Of a stretch of DNA of 11,410 bases, positions 1 to 5,934 are shown piece after piece. Source of the DNA: Methylovulum sp. (GTDB lineage Bacteria; Pseudomonadota; Gammaproteobacteria; Methylococcales; Methylomonadaceae); NCBI GenBank assembly GCA_016919605.1, contig JACXTQ010000179.1:1-11410 (forward strand), written 5' to 3'. The translations under genes were made by a program, and so were the position numbers. Numbering within the stretch: position 1 is the stretch's first letter; every line of letters begins with the position of its first letter. Below the pieces are notes generated by a model. That model was given only the letters and a program-made list of their open reading frames with translations, ran no database searches and was not told where the DNA came from.

Positions 1-2
1 CC

Positions 3-146
3 TATTTTCAGGTTGCCGCAGTAGCTGTTACTGTCTCCCCATTAAAAAACCCCCAATGCCCTTGCCGGACTGCCGTCCTGCGGGGCTTTTTTTTGTCCGG
101 CGATTATGCTATGCCCAACCAAACTTTTTGTAGATGGAGCAAGTGA
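3..146 (+). CDS. Possible C-terminal end of an upstream phage gene (frame uncertain)
   Basis: The frame beginning at base 3 is open from the left edge to a TGA at 144-146, one base before the next ATG, and starts YFQVAAVAVTVSP. It would read straight through the terminator hairpin, which is unusual. In the frame beginning at base 1 there is an early TAG at 22-24 (PIFRLPQ then stop), which would place the terminator after the gene as expected. A third frame (from base 2) is open to a TAG near 131 but is Cys-rich and looks non-coding. I cannot decide between the first two. Identity and function are unknown. Position before the capsid genes suggests a head gene. Confidence 0.22.
   Translation, partial: YFQVAAVAVTVSPLKNPQCPCRTAVLRGFFLSGDYAMPNQTFCRWSK
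44..94 (+). terminator. Intrinsic terminator upstream of the capsid cluster
   Basis: A GC-rich imperfect hairpin ends in eight T residues (87-94). The apex is GGAC (67-70), loop TGCC and GTCC (75-78). After one mismatch the stem extends through C65-G80, G64-C81, two T-G wobbles and C61/C60 with G84/G85. An A6C5 tract at 44-54 could also pair with GGGGC-T8, so it may act on both strands. It would limit transcription from the upstream gene into the capsid genes, or set their relative levels. Confidence 0.7.
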
Positions 147-147
147 T

Positions 148-348
148 ATGGCGGACAACAACGAAACCGATGCCGATGCCGAGGCAGTCGGCTTATCCTT
201 AAATGATGCCGCCGCACTGTTGAATGTGGAGAGCGGCAAACTGCTTAGCTTTAAAGATTACGGCGGTTATCTGGTCGGCGTGACGGTGGACGGCCAAAAA
301 ATTCAGGCGGATAAGACAGCTAAGGTGGGTAAAAATGGCAAAAAATAA
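148..348 (+). CDS. Small phage protein of unknown function (66 aa)
   Basis: The start at ATG 148 is chosen because GGAG lies 8 bases upstream; an in-frame ATG at 106 sits against the terminator T-tract with no ribosome binding site. The first 15 residues are acidic (many Asp/Glu), followed by a short helix (LSLNDAAALLNV), a beta-hairpin-like stretch (LLSFKDYGGYLVGVTVDGQK) and a Lys-rich end. No signal peptide or membrane segment is present. The last 14 bases overlap the capsid polyprotein gene in another frame, suggesting translational coupling. Its place just before the protease/capsid gene suggests a head-related role, for example an accessory or packaging-associated protein, but I do not recognise a named family. 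Confidence 0.75.
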   Translation: MADNNETDADAEAVGLSLNDAAALLNVESGKLLSFKDYGGYLVGVTVDGQKIQADKTAKVGKNGKK

Positions 349-2368
349 CGCTTCACCTTTTATCGAGGCCATTAGTGCTGACGGCCAAGCTTCTGGGCTG
401 AAATGGCTGATTCGGGTCATTAAGGCGGGCAAGTCCGGCAACAACAACTTTTATCCTGATGCGGCCTTGCGCGAAGCCGCGCCGCTGTTTGCGGGTGTGC
501 GGGTGTTCGTCAAGTCCGATGCCGAGCATATTGCCGGGCAAGGCAAATCGTTTGAACAGTTAATCGGCCAGTTATCAGAACCACGCTTTATCGAAGGCAA
601 AACGCCGGATACTGGCGAAATTCAAGCGACGTTGACGCTTTTGGCCTCCGCCGGTGATGTCCCCGCCAAGTTGCGCGAAGCATACGATGCCAAAATGGAC
701 GGGCTGTTTGGCTTTTCCATTGACGCGGATGCCCAAGTCAAAAAGCGCGGCACCCTGCGTGAAGCCACCAAGTTTACGAAAGTCCACAGCGTTGACCTGA
801 TTATCGACCCCGGTGCCGGTGGTGAGCTGATTCGTCTGTTAGAGGCGCTGGACGGTTCCATGCCGCTGACGGATTTATTGGTCTCCGCCATTAAAGTCGC
901 TAACGGCGGTGATTTGCCGCCAGGGCTGGACATCACCAATAACGAAGCGCTGTTAGCCGCCTACAACGCCACGCTGGATACCGATGACAGTTGCGGCAGC
1001 AGATATTACGAAGCCAACACTAAGGCCAATGACATGAAAAACGATACGCCCCCCGATGCCGCCGATCTGTTGGCGGAAAAAATACGCCTGGTCGAAGCCA
1101 GGGCAGATGCCCGTCATTTGCTGAAAACTTGCAACTTGCCTGAGCCGGTGGTCGCCAAGCTGTCAAAACGGTTTAACGATAATGCAGAATTTACGGTTGA
1201 ACAGGTACGCGAAGCGATTAATGACGAGCGTGCCATGTTGGCAAAATTGACCGAATCCGGGCATGTGCAGGGGTTGGGTGACACTAGGGTGGAAGCCGGG
1301 GCGGACAGGTCGGAAAAAGTTAACGCCATGTTGGACGATTTTTTCAATCCGAACAAACGGGCGTTTTCGTTCCGTGAATGTTATGCCGAAATCACTGGCG
1401 ACCGTGGCGTGACTGGATTGGTACAAAATTGCGATGTCCGGCGGTTGCGGGAGGCCTTGGGCGGTGACGAACATTTCCGCGAAGCCATTTCCGCCAGCAC
1501 TTTCAGCAATATCTTAGGCGATTCCATCACCCGTGCGATGGTGCGCGATTACAACGCCTTGGAAAATTATAACGATTACCTCAACTTGGTCGATATTGTC
1601 CCGATCAGCAATTTCAGAACCCAAGAACGTACCCGCATGGGTGGTTACGGCAACTTGCCGACGGTGGCTGAAAATGGCCCCTACACCGCTTTGACATCCC
1701 CCAGTGATGAGAAATCCACCTATGCCATCAGCAAACGCGGCGGCAAGGAAACCATTTCGCTGGAAACCATTGCTAACGATGATGTCGGCGCTATCCGCAA
1801 GGTGCCGTTGCGGTTGGCGAAGGCGGCAAAACGGACGCTGTTTGAGTTTGTGCTAAATTTCTTGGCAAACAACCCGACCATTTACGATGCCTCGACCCTG
1901 TTCCATGCCATTAACCACAGCAATCTAGGTACGGCGGCGTTGGACAACACATCATTTGCCGCCGCACGGCTGGCCATGAAATCGCAAAATGAAGCGGGCA
2001 GTAACAAACCGCTGGGCTTAGTTTTGCGCCATTTATATGTGCCGGGGGAACTTGAAGAACAGGCGTTCAACATGTTTGTGCGCGGCACCAACCTAGACGA
2101 GACCTTTGTGCAATCGCGCAAGCCGACCGTGCATGTGGTTGATTACTGGAACGATACTAACAATTGGTATGCCACTGCCGACAAAATGGAAACCCCGCTG
2201 ATCGAATTGGGTTTTTATAACGGTAACGAAGAGCCGGAATTGTTTGTGCAAGATATGCCCACCCAAGGGTCTTTGTTCAGCAATGACCAGATTGTCTACA
2301 AAATTCGCCATATCTACGGCGGCAACGTGCTGGATTATCGTGGTTTCTACGGCGCGGTAGTCACATAA
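335..2368 (+). CDS. Head maturation protease / scaffold / Mu gpT-like major capsid protein fusion
   Basis: This 677-aa polyprotein would both process and form the capsid shell. Residues about 8-170 resemble prohead serine proteases: an N-terminal WLIRVIKAG strand, a candidate catalytic His65 (SDAEHIAG), candidate nucleophile Ser128 in GLFGFSID, and the HSVDLIIDP strand ending in a Pro-Gly turn typical of the fold. Residues about 205-245 are a polar linker. Residues about 240-335 are charged and helical, as expected of a scaffold. Residues about 345-677 match Mu-like major head subunit gpT: an E-loop-like Gly-rich region near 430-450, and a C-terminus with NNWYATADK, IELGFYNG and a DYRGFYG ending. 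AAGGTGGG lies just upstream of ATG 335. Fusion of protease and capsid in one gene is known in Mu-related and other phages, where self-cleavage is presumed to free the capsid protein. The exact cleavage site is not visible. Catalytic assignments are by motif only. Confidence 0.88.
   Translation: MAKNNASPFIEAISADGQASGLKWLIRVIKAGKSGNNNFYPDAALREAAPLFAGVRVFVKSDAEHIAGQGKSFEQLIGQLSEPRFIEGKTPDTGEIQATLTLLASAGDVPAKLREAYDAKMDGLFGFSIDADAQVKKRGTLREATKFTKVHSVDLIIDPGAGGELIRLLEALDGSMPLTDLLVSAIKVANGGDLPPGLDITNNEALLAAYNATLDTDDSCGSRYYEANTKANDMKNDTPPDAADLLAEKIRLVEARADARHLLKTCNLPEPVVAKLSKRFNDNAEFTVEQVREAINDERAMLAKLTESGHVQGLGDTRVEAGADRSEKVNAMLDDFFNPNKRAFSFRECYAEITGDRGVTGLVQNCDVRRLREALGGDEHFREAISASTFSNILGDSITRAMVRDYNALENYNDYLNLVDIVPISNFRTQERTRMGGYGNLPTVAENGPYTALTSPSDEKSTYAISKRGGKETISLETIANDDVGAIRKVPLRLAKAAKRTLFEFVLNFLANNPTIYDASTLFHAINHSNLGTAALDNTSFAAARLAMKSQNEAGSNKPLGLVLRHLYVPGELEEQAFNMFVRGTNLDETFVQSRKPTVHVVDYWNDTNNWYATADKMETPLIELGFYNGNEEPELFVQDMPTQGSLFSNDQIVYKIRHIYGGNVLDYRGFYGAVVT
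1021..1036 (+). promoter_or_regulatory. Possible internal ribosome binding site and start codon in the capsid polyprotein
   Basis: TAAGG at 1021-1025 lies 8 bases before an in-frame ATG at 1034 (Met234 of the polyprotein). The start falls in the polar linker just after the protease domain. Initiation here would give a 444-aa scaffold-capsid protein lacking protease. Nested starts that separate scaffold from protease are known, for example lambda C/Nu3. The sequence match is modest, so use in vivo is inference. Confidence 0.4.
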
Positions 2369-2370
2369 CC

Positions 2371-3039
2371 ATGTTGGCCGATTTGCTGGCATTAGTTAAG
2401 ACTGCTGTCCGCGATGATGCGGGGGTCATTAGCGATGATGATTATGTGTCAGCCATCAGCATGGCGGTCAACCGTTATTCGGCAGACCGCCCGCGTTATT
2501 TGGTTGAGGATTTAACGGCCAACGGCACGGCCATTTTAGATTTGCCCAGTGGCTGGCAAGTGGGTTTTAGCGTCATTATCAGCTTGGAATATCCGTTAGA
2601 CATTTTTCCGCCCGAAATGGTCGATACGGGAGATTATTTGCTTTACCAAGCGCCGGTGGGTGAGCAATTGCGCTTAGCTTATGCACCCGCATCCGCCGTC
2701 CGCATGACTTATACCCAAGCGCATGTGTTGGATGACAGCACCGATACCCTACCCGTGCCGCACCGTGAGGCAGTTATGAGTTGGGCGGCGGCGGCCTGTT
2801 GCGAGCAATTGGCTTCCTATTATGCCAGCGCCAGCGATTCGACCATCCAGGCTGACCGGATAGAGCGTTTAAGCCAGTCACGCGATTATGCCAACCGCGC
2901 TAAAACCTTACGCGCCCGCTATACCAACGAACTGGGTGTGGATGATAAAAAATCTGCACCTGCCGGGGTGGTGGTGAATTGGGATTTGCAAGATAGCCGG
3001 GGCAATGACCGCCTTACTCATCCGAAACGGTGGCGGTGA
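2371..3039 (+). CDS. Head-tail connector (gp6-like adaptor)
   Basis: The 222-aa protein looks like the gp6-type adaptor that docks under the portal and lets the tail attach. The N-terminal half has the pattern of this group: an acidic helix (DDDYVSAISMAVNRYSADRP), then LVEDL, a small beta segment with LPSGWQVGFS and EYP, and LRLAY...VRMTYT strands. A helical bundle follows (residues about 125-195: AVMSWAAAACCEQLASYYAS, then a charged helix and AKTLRARYTNELG). The tail is polar and basic. The start is 2 bases after the capsid stop with only weak ribosome-binding sequence, so it is probably translated by coupling. Its stop overlaps the next start. Assignment rests on sequence pattern and gene order; it might be annotated simply as a hypothetical phage protein. 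Confidence 0.72.
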   Translation: MLADLLALVKTAVRDDAGVISDDDYVSAISMAVNRYSADRPRYLVEDLTANGTAILDLPSGWQVGFSVIISLEYPLDIFPPEMVDTGDYLLYQAPVGEQLRLAYAPASAVRMTYTQAHVLDDSTDTLPVPHREAVMSWAAAACCEQLASYYASASDSTIQADRIERLSQSRDYANRAKTLRARYTNELGVDDKKSAPAGVVVNWDLQDSRGNDRLTHPKRWR

Positions 3040-3515
3040 TGGAGACGACAGAGGCTATACGGGCGGATATTGTCGCTCGGCTCCAAGCCATACCGGCTAT
3101 CGGCATCGTCCATGCCTATCAGCGCTATGCGGCACGGGAGGCGCAATTAAAAGAGTTGTATGTACACGACGGGCGGTTATCGGGTTGGTTTGTACGGCGG
3201 ACCGGCGTATCTGAAACTTCTTTACCCGCCAAACAGACGCTGGAAACCGCCCGTTGGCTAATTCGCGGCTATAGGGCGGTGGATGATGCAGGGGCCTCTG
3301 AACTGGCTTTTGATGCGCTGATCGATCAGATACGCGCAGCATTTTTACCCTATAGCATCAATCCCGCGCCACTAGATGCGGTATATAGGGATGCGGAAGG
3401 CAAGCAAACGGGGGCGGCATTGGATGAGTCAGTACCGGTATTGTTTGCCGGTATCCTTTGCCACAGCGCGAAAATCACGTTGATAACCCGCCGATTTATT
3501 CAATACCCAAGATGA
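3039..3515 (+). CDS. Probable tail terminator / tail completion protein
   Basis: The 158-aa protein starts at ATG 3039, which shares bases with the previous stop (TGATG), a classic coupled start; GTG codons at 3030 and 3036 are in frame but less likely. GGTGG upstream can serve as ribosome binding site. It begins with a helix (METTEAIRADIVARLQAI), then strands and a WLIRGYRAVDDAGASELAF segment followed by a helix (DALIDQIRAAF). It ends with VLFAGILCHSAKITL. This layout (helix, strand, 'G...D...S' turn, helix, final strands) resembles tail terminator/completion proteins that cap the tail tube at its head end. The position between the connector and tail tube supports this. No catalytic motif or membrane segment is seen. 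A head-closure role is the alternative. Confidence 0.6.
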   Translation: METTEAIRADIVARLQAIPAIGIVHAYQRYAAREAQLKELYVHDGRLSGWFVRRTGVSETSLPAKQTLETARWLIRGYRAVDDAGASELAFDALIDQIRAAFLPYSINPAPLDAVYRDAEGKQTGAALDESVPVLFAGILCHSAKITLITRRFIQYPR

Positions 3516-3522
3516 GGAATCT

Positions 3523-3840
3523 ATGAAAATTCGTAAGACAGGCACACAAAGCTTGATGCTGGGTGGGGTAACGTACCCGGCTGATGATAACGGCAATATT
3601 GATGTACCTGATGATTTGCTGTCCCCTACGGTATGGTCAATGGGGTTTGTGGCCGTGAAGGCTGTAGATGCTGTTGAGGCCCCTGCTCCGGCAGTGGCCG
3701 CCGCCGATCTGTCAGCCGCCCCTGCTGATAAACCCGTTTTAGATGCTGTGCAGCCAGTAGCTGTGGAGGAGCCGGCGGTGGCGGTAACTGACGGTAGTGC
3801 TGGTGTCAGCACCGATAAGCCCAAAACCAACCGAAAATAA
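3523..3840 (+). CDS. Small phage protein with Ala/Pro/Val-rich tail (105 aa)
   Basis: A GAGGA ribosome binding site at 3514-3518 overlaps the previous stop and sits 4 bases before ATG 3523. Residues 1-43 look like a small beta domain (SLMLGGVTYPADDNGNIDVPDD followed by WSMGFVAVKAV), similar in style to short proteins often found before tail sheath or tube genes. Residues about 44-105 are low complexity: Ala, Val, Pro and Asp/Glu dominate, ending in a basic TDKPKTNRK. The tail is probably disordered. No signal peptide is evident. The function is not known. A virion-associated or tail-assembly role is inferred only from position. Confidence 0.7.
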   Translation: MKIRKTGTQSLMLGGVTYPADDNGNIDVPDDLLSPTVWSMGFVAVKAVDAVEAPAPAVAAADLSAAPADKPVLDAVQPVAVEEPAVAVTDGSAGVSTDKPKTNRK

Positions 3841-3872
3841 AATAACTGACCATTGATTTTAAGGTATCCATT

Positions 3873-5417
3873 ATGAACGAAATTGACACATTGCCCCAAA
3901 CCACACCGCGCGGTGGCGGTGCGGCCTTTTTTGAAGTGCTGGCGGACAATAAAGGCCCGTTATCCGTACCGCAATTTTTGAAAGTGCCTGAGTTGTTGGA
4001 TTATCAATATGACGACAAGCATGAAACTAAGGCCTATATGGGCAGCGGCAAACGGGCGATCGGCTTGGTGGGCGGCAAGGAAGAAATTACGGTTGCGCTG
4101 ACGATGGCCGCATCCTTTGGCCGTTTGCTGAACCAAATCTGTTACGGCGTTGAAGAATTGCCGAAACAGCACATCATGGCCAATGATACGGTCGGTTATG
4201 TCGTGCCGAATTCGTATTTTACGGACATTAAAATCCGCAATTGTACCGCCGTGCATCTGGGGCGTTGGGACAGCAACACTAGCGTGAAAATTAACGGCGC
4301 ACCCGCGACGCTGGTCACGGGTGCGCCGGTGGCAGGGCAGTACGTCGTTAACGGTGGCCTATACACGTTTGCCAAAGCGGATTTGGGCAAGCCGTTTGCA
4401 ATCACCTTTGTCACTAAAGGCGTAACGGTTGTCCAGTCCGGCAAAGTCTTGGCGAAATTGACCCATGACGTGCGGCTGTTTGCGACCGTGCCGTGGAAAG
4501 TGAAAAATGATTGGGCAGTGCTCACCCAAGACCCGTGGAACCCTAAATCTGATGCCCCAGCGGTGGCGCATTATCAAGGGTCTCCTAATGGCGTGTTGAT
4601 ATTAGATGATGAGGCCAATATTGCTGCCGGAAAATTTATGGTGGTCACTCATTATACGGACGGCCAGACCTGCACATCAACTATCAGCTCCGGTGACTTG
4701 CCTGCCCCGGCGTACCAATTTTTTGTCGATCCCCCTTCGGCGGCGGCTTATGTGTCTGATGCGGGCGTGGTGTTGTTGGGCAATGCGGGAACCGCCATGA
4801 CCGGGATTACGGTCGGTGGCGATGTGGCCGTGGCCACGTCAACCCCCACCAGCGGCCAGTATAAAACAGACGGTAAGGGCTATTACGAGTTTGCCGCCGC
4901 CGACGTCGGCGATACTGTCCGCCTCAGCTATGCGGTGGACTATTACAGCATTGTCCCTGTTTTGCGTGATCCGCGCGGCACTACGGTCGCTGGTGCCACC
5001 TTTTATAAATCGTGGGGGGTACGCAATGCTTTGGGCAAACCACTGACCCGTGTCGCCATGACCTCGCCGCTGTCCATTGCCCAAAACCAATATGTGCTGG
5101 ACGACAATACCGGGGCGCATTATTTCGACAACACCAATTCGGGCGACACGTTCTTTATTGATTGCGAGTTTGAAACTGATGGCGGCAGCCGCATCGAAGT
5201 CATGCAGGCGCCGGTCGGCCCCGCGCCCATTGTCCGCATCGCCTTGAACTCGAATGAGCCGGACCAACAAGTGTTACTGACGTTTGAACAGGCGATGTGC
5301 GAAGGCATGGGGGTGAAGACCAAATCGGACGATGCCGGTGAAGGGCTGAAGTTTACGTTTAAGTGCGCGGTTGACCGGATCAGCGGCAAAAGCCACGCCA
5401 TTAATATGTCATCGTAA
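3873..5417 (+). CDS. Major tail tube protein with repeated beta modules
   Basis: The 514-aa protein follows a good ribosome binding site (AAGG at 3861-3864, 8 bases before ATG). The N-terminus (residues 1-130) and C-terminus (about 425-514: FFIDCEFE, IEVMQAPVGPAPIVRIAL, LLTFEQAMC, FTFKCAVDRISG) look like the framing strands of a tail tube subunit. Between them lie inserted modules at about 134-180, 309-355 and 383-433. Each has a Pro..GQY / QY turn, then 'xxYxFaxADxG' or its relic, and a closing strand. Such modules probably decorate the tube surface. At 514 aa it is much longer than a minimal tube protein (about 150-250 aa). Its place before a chaperone and tape measure gene, with a terminator directly after it, fits a highly expressed structural gene. 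No sheath-like protein is seen nearby. Confidence 0.78.
   Translation: MNEIDTLPQTTPRGGGAAFFEVLADNKGPLSVPQFLKVPELLDYQYDDKHETKAYMGSGKRAIGLVGGKEEITVALTMAASFGRLLNQICYGVEELPKQHIMANDTVGYVVPNSYFTDIKIRNCTAVHLGRWDSNTSVKINGAPATLVTGAPVAGQYVVNGGLYTFAKADLGKPFAITFVTKGVTVVQSGKVLAKLTHDVRLFATVPWKVKNDWAVLTQDPWNPKSDAPAVAHYQGSPNGVLILDDEANIAAGKFMVVTHYTDGQTCTSTISSGDLPAPAYQFFVDPPSAAAYVSDAGVVLLGNAGTAMTGITVGGDVAVATSTPTSGQYKTDGKGYYEFAAADVGDTVRLSYAVDYYSIVPVLRDPRGTTVAGATFYKSWGVRNALGKPLTRVAMTSPLSIAQNQYVLDDNTGAHYFDNTNSGDTFFIDCEFETDGGSRIEVMQAPVGPAPIVRIALNSNEPDQQVLLTFEQAMCEGMGVKTKSDDAGEGLKFTFKCAVDRISGKSHAINMSS
4272..5171 (+). repeat. Three diverged protein-level repeats inside the tail tube gene
   Basis: Copy A (4272-4412) has SVKINGAP, VAGQYVV and GLYTFAKADLG followed by a strand. 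Copy B (4797-4937) has GITVGGD, TSGQYKT and GYYEFAAADVGD followed by LSYAV. Copy C (5019-5171) is weaker: PLTRVAMTSPL, QNQYVLDDNTG, HYFDNTNSGD, then FFIDCEF. Spacing between the QY turn and the D-x-G turn is about the same in all three. DNA identity is low, so the duplication is old. Confidence 0.65.
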
Positions 5418-5423
5418 TCGGGT

Positions 5424-5927
5424 ATGGCCGGGCAAGTCGTCCTTAGGGTGGCGGGAAAAGGGCGGCGGATCGATGAGCCGCCCTTTTTTTTGCTCCGTAA
5501 AATCATCCGTATCTATGGCGAACTGGCGGTGGCTCCGGCCAACCGGCAAGCCCGCCTGATACGGGAGCTGTTTGTTGTGCTGTTTGGCCGATGGCGCGGG
5601 CGTTGGCTGTTTTGGACAACCCCCAGCCGTGACATGGCCGTGTTTTTGGCGGCCTTGCCTGACCAATTGGGGCTGGAAACAGCGACCGGAACAGCCTCCA
5701 ATCCGTCCGGTTGGGGCGATGTCTATGCCCATTTGGCCGCCACGTTTGGCTGGGAATACGGTTATATCGACCACCATCTCACCCTGTCGGCATTGAAAGA
5801 ACTGGCGGCTTACTTACGCAACCACCCGCCGACCCATTTGCTGGTGGCGGCGTATCTTGATTACGAACCGCCTTTGACGTTGGCCGAAAAGCGCAAACGG
5901 TTTTTTGCGCGGTTTACTGGTAAATAG
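5424..5927 (+). CDS. Probable tail assembly chaperone
   Basis: Up to 167 aa from ATG 5424. The C-terminal half is most characteristic: an FGWEYGYIDHHLTLSALKEL stretch followed by a helix and LLVAAYLDYEPP, the 'FGW...id.ltL..l' pattern seen in chaperones that coat the tape measure during tail assembly. The position between tail tube and tape measure genes is where such genes always sit. The start is uncertain: ATG 5424 has no clear ribosome binding site, and the terminator hairpin with its T8 tract lies within codons 12-23. Later in-frame starts are TTG 5490, GTG 5529 and ATG 5634 (97 aa). An ATG at 5473 would enter this frame after a -1 slip on the T tract. The end shows no usable frameshift into a longer second product, unlike lambda G/GT. 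It stops 7 bases before the tape measure start. Confidence 0.6.
   Translation: MAGQVVLRVAGKGRRIDEPPFFLLRKIIRIYGELAVAPANRQARLIRELFVVLFGRWRGRWLFWTTPSRDMAVFLAALPDQLGLETATGTASNPSGWGDVYAHLAATFGWEYGYIDHHLTLSALKELAAYLRNHPPTHLLVAAYLDYEPPLTLAEKRKRFFARFTGK
5456..5491 (+). terminator. Strong intrinsic terminator after the tail tube gene
   Basis: GGGCGGC (5460-5466) pairs perfectly with GCCGCCC (5477-5483) around a 10-base loop. AAAA (5456-5459) can pair with the start of the T8 tract (5484-5491). It lies 38 bases after the tail tube stop and inside the 5' part of the next open frame. Partial termination here would keep tube protein transcripts more abundant than those for chaperone and tape measure. 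Confidence 0.85.
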
Positions 5928-5934
5928 ATAATCT

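Noticed and set aside
96..147. Possible promoter (TATGCT near 105) between terminator and the 66-aa gene
   Set aside because: No acceptable -35 element at proper spacing could be found.
4898..4911. Perfect 14-bp palindrome CGCCGACGTCGGCG
   Set aside because: It lies within conserved codons of a tail tube module (AAADVGD) in GC-rich DNA and has no partner copy; chance is the simplest explanation.
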